Shown: one piece after another, positions 16,370 through 24,792 of the stretch | Layout: each line of letters starts with the position of its first letter | Position numbering within the stretch: position 1 is the first letter of the stretch | NCBI RefSeq assembly: GCF_000025885.1 | Contig: NC_014011.1 | Span: 1,736,001-1,800,000 of the forward strand | Direction: 5' to 3' | DNA: 64,000 nucleotides | From: Aminobacterium colombiense DSM 12261 | Lineage (GTDB): Bacteria > Synergistota > Synergistia > Synergistales > Aminobacteriaceae | Translations under genes and position numbers: made by a program | The notes under the pieces: generated by a model | Databases searched by the model: none | Seen by the model: only the letters and a program-made list of their open reading frames with translations | Told to the model about the DNA's origin: nothing

Positions 16370-17740
16370 TTACCATAGAAGCATGTCGGTCAGTTCTTGA
16401 ATCGGATTCGTTAAAGTGCCTTCATCCATTATCCAGTCCATAACTTTTTTCTGACGCCCAGCCGTCAGAACAGTCTGGGTCACATCCCTGAACTTATCCA
16501 TCAGATCTTCATCAGACATGGGGTTAAGGGGATCTCCCTTGGCATAATCCACCCTTGACGCAAAAATCTGCCCGTCGGTATCGGTTATTTCTACAATGGT
16601 GGTTCGTATTTCAGGATAGGTCTTCTGAATCTCGGGATCTGCCTCTATTTCTATAAGAGAAGCTATCTTTTTAACCCTCTCGTCTTTAATACTCTCTTCC
16701 GTGTATTCCTGGAGACCGGCTCTTCCCCGCACGATCATGGAACCCATGCCGTACTGAAGGCTCAGTCTGGCGTGAAGCACTGTCTGGTAGTCGGGAATAT
16801 CTGAACCCTGTTTGGCATTTTTGTGGGTCAGCACCCGAATGGATTGAATGTCATCCATCGTCATGGGGTGCCCCCTTAAAATATTTTCCACAGCCTCAAC
16901 AGCGTAATGAACATACCGGCATGAACAGTAAGGTTTGAAGTATATTTTCTGGAATTCCCACTTCTCGCCAAGGTCTTTTTCAAGAATGGAAGGATTGAAG
17001 GTATCTGAAAAACAGTGGGCGAAGCCCAGACGGCCTTCAAGAATTTCTTCTGGCCCCGTAAAGCCATTTTGAGCGAGAAGGGCGGCAAACATGCCGTTTC
17101 GCGCCGCATTGCCCGGGTGAAGGTGTTTCACAAAAGAGCCGTCGATTTCGTACTGGTTAATACCTGAGGCCAGACTGCCAACAATGCCAATGGCCGAAAC
17201 AAGCTCGTCCGCATTCAGCCCCAGCAGGCTGGCACTCACCACTGTGGTGCCAAAGGTTCCCACCGTTCCCGTGGGGTGAAAGCCCTTAAGATAGTGGGAG
17301 GGGTTAACCGAGGTGCCAATTCGAAGAGAAACTTCATACCCCAACGCAATGGCAAGAAGTACATCCTCCACAGTGGCTCCCCGCTCTTCCGCAAGAGCCA
17401 ATGCAGCTGGAATCATAGAAGCCCCGGGATGGTAGGTCGCATACTTTGACCCGTCATCGAGCTCCAGGGCATGGGCCGCTACTCCATTGGCAAGAGCGGC
17501 ATGAGCGCTATCAGTCTTAAGGAGTGTTCCGATCACCGATGCCTTGCCGGCAGGGGCGCATTTTTTGACAAAACCCTGAATGGCCTGAGCCGAATCTGCC
17601 ATGGCTGAGCCAGCAATGATCACACCCACAGTATCGAGAAGACACCGTCGTGCCTGATGAACAATAGCTTCAGGCAGGCTTGAAAAGGATGTATCAGCGG
17701 CAAATTCCGCCAGCTTCCTCGAAAAGGTTTTGTCACTCAT
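16370..17740 (-). CDS. MmgE/PrpD family protein, paralogue 2
   Basis: A 456-residue MmgE/PrpD protein with HALELDDGSKYATYHPGASMI and the PAALALAEE stretch after it, the family's active-site region, plus the FHPTGTVGTFG motif. The start at 17740 is chosen because GGAGG lies 8 bases upstream and because it overlaps the DUF4387 stop by 8 bp; a frame start at 17773 lacks a binding site. It likely dehydrates, epimerises or decarboxylates a carboxylate; which of these cannot be told. Confidence 0.83.
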   Translation of the reverse strand: MSDKTFSRKLAEFAADTSFSSLPEAIVHQARRCLLDTVGVIIAGSAMADSAQAIQGFVKKCAPAGKASVIGTLLKTDSAHAALANGVAAHALELDDGSKYATYHPGASMIPAALALAEERGATVEDVLLAIALGYEVSLRIGTSVNPSHYLKGFHPTGTVGTFGTTVVSASLLGLNADELVSAIGIVGSLASGINQYEIDGSFVKHLHPGNAARNGMFAALLAQNGFTGPEEILEGRLGFAHCFSDTFNPSILEKDLGEKWEFQKIYFKPYCSCRYVHYAVEAVENILRGHPMTMDDIQSIRVLTHKNAKQGSDIPDYQTVLHARLSLQYGMGSMIVRGRAGLQEYTEESIKDERVKKIASLIEIEADPEIQKTYPEIRTTIVEITDTDGQIFASRVDYAKGDPLNPMSDEDLMDKFRDVTQTVLTAGRQKKVMDWIMDEGTLTNPIQELTDMLLW

Positions 17741-18059
17741 CCCAGGGAACCTCCAGAGAGAAGAGTGGGGCATACTGCTGGCACCCGTACACGTCTGTTT
17801 CTGAAGGGCCTCCGCTGGCTATCGACCGCCGAATATTGGCCTTAATACCCATCCCGGGATCGAAGAACATAAAATCAAGCACTTTTTCTGTTGGCACATC
17901 GTAGGCCCGGGCAATGGCTTCTTGAGTAACGACACCGCTTTGTTTCACTTTTTCATAGATTGAACGGTCACTGAAGATAATCTCGAGGGTAATCATAAAG
18001 CTCCCCGCATTCTTGCTGCGAACCGTTCTGGCTAAATCACATATATTTTTTGTTTTCAT
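17733..18059 (-). CDS. DUF4387 domain protein
   Basis: A 108-residue protein beginning KNICDLARTVRSKNAGSF, with DVPTEKVLDFMFFDPGMGIK and a C-terminal DVYGCQQYAPL, characteristic of DUF4387. As I recall, this family is commonly encoded beside AtuA/DUF1446-type proteins, and one is present two genes upstream, so the two may form a complex. It overlaps the upstream PrpD paralogue by 4 bp (ATGA) and the downstream one by 8 bp. No catalytic motif can be named. Confidence 0.78.
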   Translation of the reverse strand: MKTKNICDLARTVRSKNAGSFMITLEIIFSDRSIYEKVKQSGVVTQEAIARAYDVPTEKVLDFMFFDPGMGIKANIRRSIASGGPSETDVYGCQQYAPLFSLEVPWDE

Positions 18060-19456
18060 GAGTGGAACCTCCCGAAATGGTCAACTATTTCCCCATAGGC
18101 GACTGAGTCTATGGGTCTTTCCACACACAGATCCCACAAGCCCGCTAAAAATTCTGCCGGGTAATACACATTCACCATGCCCTGAAGTTTCTCTAAAAGA
18201 TCCTGATCGTTCACTGGATTTTCAGGCTCTCCCTTGGCTACGGGAATATGCTTTTCAAAAGAACGTCCGTCCTTGAGCTCAATTCTCATCCAGGCTCCCC
18301 GCTCCTCTGGATAGATGCGGTTCATGGCTTCATCTTCTTCGAGGTTCATTTTCAGGGCGGTTTGGCGAAGTTTCTCGTTCTTCAGAGTTTTTTCGTCATA
18401 ATCCCGCAGAGTCACATGGCCCCGCTCAAGGGCAATAGACACGGAGAATGGAAGACTAAACATGGCTTCTTCAAAGGTAGCGGGGGTAAAGATCCGTCCC
18501 ACTTCCGCAATCCCCAGGGCATAGGTCTTTACGTGGATGGATTCAATATCGTCAAGGGTGAGGCCAAGAGCCTGTTTCCCCTCTTTGGCCAGGTCGATGG
18601 CAGCGTGGCAGTGGCGGCAGGTAGGATAAAGCTTGGTATAGGTGTACATAATCTCCCACCGATCTCCCAGCTCTCCCATGAGGGCTTCTTCAGAAAATTC
18701 GTTGCGGCACATGGCCTTTAACCAACCGTGCTCTCCCTCGAAAAGAGACCTGGGCCCTTTCGCTCCCCGATCAACGAGGTCTGCTGCCAATACTCCCGCC
18801 ATGGCGGCCTTGCCCGGCTGAAGTGGCTTGATTCCCGGATGGTCGTGAAGCATCTCCTGAAGTCCGGCGCTTTGCAGCCCTCCAAGTGCAACAGCGTAGG
18901 CAAAAGATTCAGGGCCGAAATTCTTAAGGCTGGCGCAGGCAGCGGCAGCGCCAAGGGATCCGCATGTACCTGTAGAATGAAATCCCCACTTCAGATGGGA
19001 AGGGTTAATGGCTCTCGCCGCCCGAAGCATTACATCGTACCCCACCACAATGGCCCGAAGAAGGCTGGTAAAGTCAGATCCTTCCCGTTCTGCCATCACA
19101 AGGGCAGCCGGAATAATAGCCACTGCAGGGTGGCATGTTCCCCACCGATGGCCGTCATCAAGCTCTATGGAATGCCCCAGAGCTCCCAGGGCCAACGCTC
19201 CATTAATAGCAGGAACCTTGCTTCCATGACAAAGGATGGTGGATTCCGGAGCCCCGCCAAGGGAAATGAGGTACTCTGCGCAGAGGGCAGGAAACTCTCC
19301 TGTTTTGTGTCCGGCCGCTACTTCCGAAAGAAAATCCACTAGAACGCGGCGAGCTTTATCAAGAACTGCTTCCGGTATGGGGGAAGCCCCCCTATCGCCA
19401 TAGAATCGGCTTAATTTTGAAAGATAGGTGGCATTTACATCAAGTGTTTGAGTCAT
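18056..19456 (-). CDS. MmgE/PrpD family protein, paralogue 1
   Basis: A 466-residue MmgE/PrpD protein with HSIELDDGHRWGTCHPAVAI followed by IPAALVMAE, and the WGFHSTGTCGSLGAAAACAS motif. It starts 2 bases after the AtuA-like stop, with the GGTAGGGGG binding site inside the upstream gene, so the genes are translationally linked. It carries both conserved pieces of the active-site region (ELDD and CHP). It is related to but clearly distinct from paralogues 2 and 3. Confidence 0.83.
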   Translation of the reverse strand: MTQTLDVNATYLSKLSRFYGDRGASPIPEAVLDKARRVLVDFLSEVAAGHKTGEFPALCAEYLISLGGAPESTILCHGSKVPAINGALALGALGHSIELDDGHRWGTCHPAVAIIPAALVMAEREGSDFTSLLRAIVVGYDVMLRAARAINPSHLKWGFHSTGTCGSLGAAAACASLKNFGPESFAYAVALGGLQSAGLQEMLHDHPGIKPLQPGKAAMAGVLAADLVDRGAKGPRSLFEGEHGWLKAMCRNEFSEEALMGELGDRWEIMYTYTKLYPTCRHCHAAIDLAKEGKQALGLTLDDIESIHVKTYALGIAEVGRIFTPATFEEAMFSLPFSVSIALERGHVTLRDYDEKTLKNEKLRQTALKMNLEEDEAMNRIYPEERGAWMRIELKDGRSFEKHIPVAKGEPENPVNDQDLLEKLQGMVNVYYPAEFLAGLWDLCVERPIDSVAYGEIVDHFGRFHS

Positions 19457-19458
19457 TA

Positions 19459-20844
19459 CTAACCCCCTACCGTCTCAAAATGATATTTAAAGATTTTGCT
19501 GTCCAGTGGATCTTTGAGGGTCAGCAGATGATCGATGGTCCACCGATAACACTTGTTCTGAGGATAAAGGGGTTCGTCGGTAAGAAGGGCCACAGAGCCG
19601 CCCGATGAGTTCATCTGGCCAGGGTAGCTCATATAGAAGAAACGGAACTTGGCGCACTTTGCCACAGTGGTGGCAAGATCCAGATCTTGAGAAACCACTT
19701 CTATAAAAACTCCCAGCTCATGGGCCTGGGTTTTTATAACGGGCTCATACTCTCTCATAACGGCGTTTCGGCCATATACGTGGAAATAGAGATCATAGTC
19801 TTTGTCCCGGGAAGGCCCAATAATGTGAGACACTTTCTTTCTCGTGTCTTCAAGAATCATGTCGATATTATCGATGGCCCTGGGGTCGCGGATTCCAACA
19901 AAGTGATAGACACGGTGCCCCGCTTCGCCGGCCCCTTCCAGTTTCACCTTATAGCTTCCGTCGGGAGAAGAAACAAACTTGCTTCCCGATACTTTGGCGA
20001 TACGGTCGGTAACAGACTCATAAACGCTCTCATGCATATCGAGAATTCCGCCGGGCAACCCCTGAACGAAGGGATTCGTTCGCTCGTACATAGAGTGGGC
20101 CGCAAGGCTGTGTGGCGTTGCCTGCTGTTTCGGATGCATGGGCTCGATTGTAAAATGGTCTGGATGGACAGTGGCAATAATCGACTCTTTCACCATCTGG
20201 GGCCAACAGACAAGGGAGGCGCATTCCGCCGCTTTCCCCATATGAAGGCTGATCCCTCTGTCAAAACCCTTAAAGATGGGATAGGCTGCCAAAACGGCAT
20301 CGTCACAGGCCCGGCCGGCCATAATCACATCCGCTCCCTGCTCAAGGGCATAAACAAACTGCTCAATACCCATACTGGCAGTTACATTCGTCGTCTGATC
20401 AATTACTTCTTTCGTAAGGGGAAAATCTGCTTCAAGAGGTTCAGTGTCTCCGTTTTCTACACGTTTTAACAGTTCATTTTTGTCCACTTGAGAATAGATA
20501 AGGGCCATTTTGAAGGGGGCGAGGCGATGTTCTTTTGCTATATCGCGAATAAGGTCGGCGTACAAATCCACAGTTCTGTCTGTTCCAGTGGTACTGCATG
20601 ATCCAACAATCATGGGAACATTCTTTTTTCTTGACTCCACAAGCATTACTTCAAGGTCGTGTCTTTCCCATTCAATTGGGTTGTGGGGCTTGTTGGCTCC
20701 TAAAAAGGTGGGGCCGGCATCGGCTGTTCCCGCATCGGCTGCGAAACAGTCGATATGATGCTTCACACCTTCGTAAAAGGATTCTTCTTCGATAATGTTA
20801 TCGCCCAAGTTGCCGGTAGACACGAGAAGCGAACATTTTTCCAC
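19459..20844 (-). CDS. AtuA-like (DUF1446) protein, first gene of the operon
   Basis: A 461-residue protein of the acyclic-terpene-utilisation AtuA/DUF1446 type. It contains FAADAGTADAGPTFLG, GSCSTTGTDRTVDLYAD and ADVIMAGRACDDAVLAAYP, the glycine-rich and ligand-binding segments of the family. Its reaction is not established; it may act with the DUF4387 protein. The start is a GTG at 20844 with GGAGGG 6 bases upstream. It is the promoter-proximal gene of an operon of about 11.8 kb, and a palindrome matching NrpR operators (20865-20880) covers the region just upstream of its ribosome binding site. Confidence 0.78.
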   Translation of the reverse strand: MEKCSLLVSTGNLGDNIIEEESFYEGVKHHIDCFAADAGTADAGPTFLGANKPHNPIEWERHDLEVMLVESRKKNVPMIVGSCSTTGTDRTVDLYADLIRDIAKEHRLAPFKMALIYSQVDKNELLKRVENGDTEPLEADFPLTKEVIDQTTNVTASMGIEQFVYALEQGADVIMAGRACDDAVLAAYPIFKGFDRGISLHMGKAAECASLVCWPQMVKESIIATVHPDHFTIEPMHPKQQATPHSLAAHSMYERTNPFVQGLPGGILDMHESVYESVTDRIAKVSGSKFVSSPDGSYKVKLEGAGEAGHRVYHFVGIRDPRAIDNIDMILEDTRKKVSHIIGPSRDKDYDLYFHVYGRNAVMREYEPVIKTQAHELGVFIEVVSQDLDLATTVAKCAKFRFFYMSYPGQMNSSGGSVALLTDEPLYPQNKCYRWTIDHLLTLKDPLDSKIFKYHFETVGG

Positions 20845-20864
20845 AACATTCCCTCCTCTATTTT

Positions 20865-20880
20865 CGGAAATTGACTTCCG
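20865..20880. promoter_or_regulatory. Putative NrpR operator 1
   Basis: CGGAAATTGACTTCCG is a perfect palindrome of the form GGAA-N6-TTCC, the published operator pattern of NrpR repressors. It lies about 20 bp upstream of the AtuA-like start, so binding would block transcription initiation or early elongation. It is the outer member of a symmetrical pair with the site at 21015-21030. Confidence 0.65.
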
Positions 20881-20912
20881 TTTGGCTATAGGTTAATATA
20901 CTCAGACTCTTT

Positions 20913-20918
20913 TGTCAA
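20913..20918 (-). promoter_or_regulatory. Candidate -35 element of the catabolic operon
   Basis: The minus strand reads TTGACA here, an exact -35 hexamer. No good -10 is found at the ideal spacing (TAACCT at 17 bases, TATATT at 12), so the promoter is only tentative or needs an activator. Confidence 0.3.
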
Positions 20919-21014
20919 CTTCAAATAGTGCGGGTTTAATAGCTATCAAAAGGCTAAAATAGGGGTGTTTGGCGCAAACACGGCGCAAAAAAGAAAATTT
21001 TTAATTTATTTCAT

Positions 21015-21030
21015 CGGATAGCAACTTCCG
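21015..21030. promoter_or_regulatory. Putative NrpR operator 2
   Basis: CGGATAGCAACTTCCG matches the operator pattern with one mismatch in the left half (GGAT for GGAA). It lies about 20 bp upstream of the regulator ATG at 21051. Its flank, TTCCGAAAATAGAG (21026-21039), is the exact reverse complement of CTCTATTTTCGGAA (20856-20869) at operator 1. The two centres are 150 bp apart. Confidence 0.6.
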
Positions 21031-21050
21031 AAAATAGAGAGGGCTTTAAA

Positions 21051-22094
21051 ATGCAAAATTTTACGTATAATAGTAGCAAAACCAGCAAAGGAGTTTCACT
21101 CATGTTTGCCAATGAAAAATATGCGGCCACAGTTATAGAGATTCTACGCATCCTCTACTTCTCTGACGGCATTCAGTCATCAAGCCATATACGCAGCCAG
21201 CTCGGAGAGCGAGGATTCGACCTCGACTCCAGAACGGTACGGTATCATCTTTCAAACATGGAATCTGAGAACCTTGTGAAGAGAAAGGGAAACAGAGGGG
21301 CTTACCTTACCGAAAAAGGAATCAGCGAAGCAAAAATGCTCTTCGTTTTCGACCGCGTTGGCACTCCATCCTTCGAAACTGAAAAACTTTCTTCTTTTTA
21401 CTCTTTCAATGGGGAAAAAAAGAAGGGCTTCATCGTCGCCAACTGCCTCCTTCTAGAAAAGAACAAGCTATCAATCGCCTTGCAAGAACTTAAAAAGGCT
21501 GCTTTTACAAACGTATGGGTATCGTCTCTCCTCGGCATTTCAAAAGAACCGGAAAAGCTGTGGAAGTGCGACCTTCCTGACAAGTATGTAGGTCTTGTCT
21601 GCGTATCATCCAGGAATTACGATGTGGCTCTTCAGAAGAAAGGAATCTATGTAGAAACCTCGGCAACAGGTCTTTACAGCCTCAAAAACTTCACTCCCCG
21701 GGGATTTACAGAGATCATATCTCATACAGGAACAACCCTCAGCCCTGGAGAAATCCTCATTCGAGGGCGATACACATCTGTCTGCCGTCTGGCAGAAACC
21801 GGGGAGGGGCTTGTTACCGCTGCCATCAAGACCTTTCCATCATTCTTATACAAAGAACTTCAAGAAGCCCTGGCGCACCTTGATCCATCTATCTTTTCAG
21901 GTCTCATTTTCCATGGCGGGCTCATTCCCCCCTCATATCGCATCAGCTCAAAAGACCGCAACAAAGGCTACATGGTCATATACGGCGGCGCCAACCTCTT
22001 CTCTCCCCTTATTGAAAAAGGAATCGCCACCAACCTTTCCATCGCCAGCAGCCTTTACGACGTAGAACAAATGACCGACATCAACAACCTGTAG
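21051..22094 (+). CDS. NrpR-type (DUF128) transcriptional regulator
   Basis: A 347-residue protein with an N-terminal winged helix (about 24-95; SRTVRYHLSNMESENLVKR) and one C-terminal NrpR/DUF128 sensory domain (GFIVANCLLLEK to the end). Archaeal NrpR represses nitrogen-assimilation genes and responds to 2-oxoglutarate, with two sensory domains; here there is one. It is divergent from the catabolic operon, and palindromes matching NrpR operators lie before both genes, so it probably controls both. The ATG at 21051 has GAGGG 7 bases upstream; an internal ATG at 21102 also has GGAG and is a reasonable alternative. Confidence 0.8.
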   Translation: MQNFTYNSSKTSKGVSLMFANEKYAATVIEILRILYFSDGIQSSSHIRSQLGERGFDLDSRTVRYHLSNMESENLVKRKGNRGAYLTEKGISEAKMLFVFDRVGTPSFETEKLSSFYSFNGEKKKGFIVANCLLLEKNKLSIALQELKKAAFTNVWVSSLLGISKEPEKLWKCDLPDKYVGLVCVSSRNYDVALQKKGIYVETSATGLYSLKNFTPRGFTEIISHTGTTLSPGEILIRGRYTSVCRLAETGEGLVTAAIKTFPSFLYKELQEALAHLDPSIFSGLIFHGGLIPPSYRISSKDRNKGYMVIYGGANLFSPLIEKGIATNLSIASSLYDVEQMTDINNL

Positions 22095-22095
22095 T

Positions 22096-22247
22096 GGTGC
22101 CAGGTCTTGAAAATGTGCAATTGTATTAAAAGTATGCACGAATGCCCCACAAGAGAGTCTTGAAACCTCTTTTGAGGGCATTCGCTATTTTTCTGCCTGC
22201 CAACATGTGAAATTAAAAACTAATGCACATTTTCAAGACCTGGCACC
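22096..22247. repeat. REPIN-like inverted-repeat element B
   Basis: Perfect 24-bp arms (22096-22119 and 22224-22247; core GGTGCCAGGTCTTGAAAATG) enclose a hairpin. The left arm starts 1 base after the regulator stop. The right arm lies inside the coding region of the convergent gene and encodes its last residues. Bases just inside both arms match element C at 63760-63921, while the central hairpins differ. Confidence 0.85.
22140..22193. terminator. Hairpin between convergent genes
   Basis: GAATGCCC (22140-22147) pairs with GGGCATTC at the 3' side, with an inner AAGAG/CTCTT stem, followed by GCTATTTTT on the plus strand. It is a plausible terminator for the NrpR-type gene and lies inside element B. 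Confidence 0.55.
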
Positions 22248-23503
22248 ACTTTTTTGTAAAACCGGTACACAACTTTCTGGTTCAGCTGGGCAGGCCCCAT
22301 GCGATCTTCTTCCCATTTTTTCAGGTCATCCCAGCTCCACAGATCAGTATGGGGGCTCACTAGCGACTCAAGCTCCAAATACCACGGCTCTTCTACCATC
22401 TTCACAACCAGGCCGGGTGACTGTGTATCTCCCCAGCAAGATAAACGGTGCTCATAAAAATTCCGAACCTGGCCGTTCTGCCAATAGGTTCGTATTCGTT
22501 CAGCCTCAACTTCACCAACAAGAACGTAGTCTGTGGCCTGCAAAGCGCCATCTTCGCCAGGCTTCATCAGAACGCCTTTAAAAAGAGGCTCTTGTGTTGG
22601 GTCGACCCTCCGAACACGGCCTATCGTTCCAGACAGAAGGGGAATCTGAACAGCGTGACCCCGCGGGGCACGGGTGTAATCGAAAGCCAGCTCTCCCATT
22701 TTTTTCGTCTTATCTCCCTGGGCAAAGCGCACCACAATCCCCGTGTAAGCCGGCTGATCCTCTAATTCCTCATACAAGAAGCCTATAGACCAGTTCTTAA
22801 AGGTGCGGCCCACAAAAAGGTTAAATCCCTGGGCCGTTTCCCCCATCACTTCTTCTCGTATGGGTAAGTCACCGAACCTTGCTTCATAATGCCACAAACC
22901 AGAATCGTTGCGATAGAAAATATACCGTTCTGCCCAATTCGAAGAGCGGTCTACACCAAAACCCCAGTCTATCCACGCAGCATGAACGCCCAAGCCGCAC
23001 TTGTGGGCATAATCAGCAGTAAGAATCAGGCCGGAATAGCCTGTTTCATCTCCGCCCTTGAGGTCACCGATTCCCGGCACCTGATCAAAGGTGGCGATAG
23101 CATCCGGATAGGGGAAACGTAAATAGCGGCTTCTTCCAAGCTTGGCACTCAAACTCAGTGTTCCGTTTGCATCTACATAAAAACCATATTTCTCAATAAA
23201 AGCTTCGTCAAAACGGGGGGCCCACTCCCCTAAACCGTTCATTTCTTTATTAGAGCGGATAATACTATGCCATCGCAGGCCAGCCCCTAAATCCACATCT
23301 GTCAAAAGCTGCAAGTTTCTGAAATCCAAATGGTCTGTCCAGAAATGAGCCCCTGCACTGAGTCCCCAAAAGCCATTGCCTTTCCCAATGCTTGGAAAGC
23401 ACCACCCCTTCTCGTATATCTCTTTTTGTCTGCACAAAGCCTTTTCCCCAAAAGGAAAAATCATAAGCAGAAGAATGAGGATAAAGAAAAAGCATTTCTT
23501 CAT
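22220..23503 (-). CDS. Exported beta-rich protein of unknown function, exopolysaccharide-linked
   Basis: A 427-residue protein with a signal peptide (about 1-25, MKKCFFFILILLLMIFPFGE). The body is rich in aromatic residues and alternating patterns (GLRWHSII, YSGLILTADYAH, SIGFLYEELE) typical of outer-membrane beta-barrels or periplasmic beta-proteins. I do not recognise the family. It is the third gene after the SLBB and Wzz genes, 16 bases from the latter, suggesting a role in glycan export or attachment. Its last eight residues, VPGLENVH, are encoded by a REPIN arm, so the original C-terminus has been replaced or extended. Confidence 0.65.
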   Translation of the reverse strand: MKKCFFFILILLLMIFPFGEKALCRQKEIYEKGWCFPSIGKGNGFWGLSAGAHFWTDHLDFRNLQLLTDVDLGAGLRWHSIIRSNKEMNGLGEWAPRFDEAFIEKYGFYVDANGTLSLSAKLGRSRYLRFPYPDAIATFDQVPGIGDLKGGDETGYSGLILTADYAHKCGLGVHAAWIDWGFGVDRSSNWAERYIFYRNDSGLWHYEARFGDLPIREEVMGETAQGFNLFVGRTFKNWSIGFLYEELEDQPAYTGIVVRFAQGDKTKKMGELAFDYTRAPRGHAVQIPLLSGTIGRVRRVDPTQEPLFKGVLMKPGEDGALQATDYVLVGEVEAERIRTYWQNGQVRNFYEHRLSCWGDTQSPGLVVKMVEEPWYLELESLVSPHTDLWSWDDLKKWEEDRMGPAQLNQKVVYRFYKKVVPGLENVH

Positions 23504-23519
23504 TGTATATTCGCCCTTG

Positions 23520-24776
23520 CTACCTTGACGACCTGGAAGGCACTAAGCCTTTGAGCACCCTTTGCAGCCAATGCACTCCTAAAGCTTCTTTAAATTCCTT
23601 TAGCTTTTTTTTCTGTTCAGGGTCTTTTTCAGCCCTGCTCCACGCCTCCGCCAGGAAGGCACAAAGAATAGAAACGAACAGCCCTAACATGGCAGCCAGC
23701 ACCACCATCATTTTTCGCTTTGGCTTGATACGCTGCTCTGGAGTCACCGCTTTATCAAGCACCAGAATAGTCACAGGCGTATAGGCTTCGTCGAGACGAG
23801 ACGTCTCGTACATCTTGAGCAGGGTATTATACAGAACCTCCTGAAACTTCCAGTCACGGAACTTCTCAAGGTACTCAAATCGAGCCGCCGGCATACCTCC
23901 AACAGGATTGAGGGGATCACCAGAGTCTGTTACCAACTCTAAACGGGCTATCTCTTCTTTTAATCCATTTATCTCTTTTTCAAGCTTTACCACTTTAGGG
24001 TTCTGATGTGTCGCATAGGATAAAAGGGATCGCAGCTGTATTTCTCTTGCAGCAATCTGAGCTCGCATATTCACCCTGTTCTGAATATTGGCCGTTAGCT
24101 GGGCGTCTCCCATATATACACCTGTTTTTTCCTGAAACTCCCGCAAACTTTTTTCAGCCTGGGCCAAAGCTTCACGGGCATAATCCAGTTCATTCTCATA
24201 ATATCCTCTCCGCTGAGCCGCTTCTGTGGAAAAAAAATGGTCTGCCATATGCTGCAGTTCTTCCACATAGGCATTGGCTATATCCGCCACTTTATACTGA
24301 TCAGTGTAAGATACCGTTACAAGAATGGTTCCATTCTTTTCTTCAGTTACAGACATTTCTCCTATGTTTTCAGCAACAAAATCATGACGTCTCATTTCTT
24401 TCCCTGCCCCAACCATATCCCTCCAGCCATTTGAAACAAAACGATCAAGCACCTGGTCTTGTAAAGAGCGGCTCTTCAGCATGCTCACATAAACGTTGCC
24501 GCCAGTGGGGCCCAAAGACAGCAAATCACCCATTAACCCAGCCTTTTCTTCCATCAGACTGGCAAAAGACGGCCTCTGAACAGGATTCAAAATTCTCGTC
24601 GATGCCTGGTATACCTTTGTCATAAGCAAACTGGCTATAATTGCCACGACCACAAAAAGGGTCGTTATTCCCATTATTATTTTTTTCTGCCGGGCGAGTA
24701 CAAGCAGCAGATCAAGCAGGGAAATCTCGTCGTCTTCAAAGTAATGAAATTCTTCTCCATTCTTCATTTCAGCCAT
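23520..24776 (-). CDS. Wzz/GumC-type polysaccharide chain-length protein
   Basis: A 418-residue inner-membrane protein of the PCP family. The first membrane helix is at about 34-53 (IIMGITTLFVVVAIIASLL), followed by a periplasmic region with long coiled coil (about 190-280), and a second helix near 375-395 (MMVVLAAMLGLFVSILCAF) preceded by a KPKRK motif. It lacks the C-terminal tyrosine-kinase domain of Wzc, so any kinase is encoded elsewhere. It is located 16 bases after the SLBB export gene and probably sets chain length and couples polymerisation to export. Confidence 0.85.
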   Translation of the reverse strand: MAEMKNGEEFHYFEDDEISLLDLLLVLARQKKIIMGITTLFVVVAIIASLLMTKVYQASTRILNPVQRPSFASLMEEKAGLMGDLLSLGPTGGNVYVSMLKSRSLQDQVLDRFVSNGWRDMVGAGKEMRRHDFVAENIGEMSVTEEKNGTILVTVSYTDQYKVADIANAYVEELQHMADHFFSTEAAQRRGYYENELDYAREALAQAEKSLREFQEKTGVYMGDAQLTANIQNRVNMRAQIAAREIQLRSLLSYATHQNPKVVKLEKEINGLKEEIARLELVTDSGDPLNPVGGMPAARFEYLEKFRDWKFQEVLYNTLLKMYETSRLDEAYTPVTILVLDKAVTPEQRIKPKRKMMVVLAAMLGLFVSILCAFLAEAWSRAEKDPEQKKKLKEFKEALGVHWLQRVLKGLVPSRSSR

Positions 24777-24792
24777 AATCCTATCCTCTTCA

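Noticed and set aside
14878-16443. 521-residue open frame on the plus strand opposite the PrpD paralogue 3 gene
   Set aside because: It is a by-product of codon bias in the minus-strand gene: the translation is cysteine- and histidine-rich with no recognisable family, no ribosome binding site, and the opposite frame has clear MmgE/PrpD motifs.
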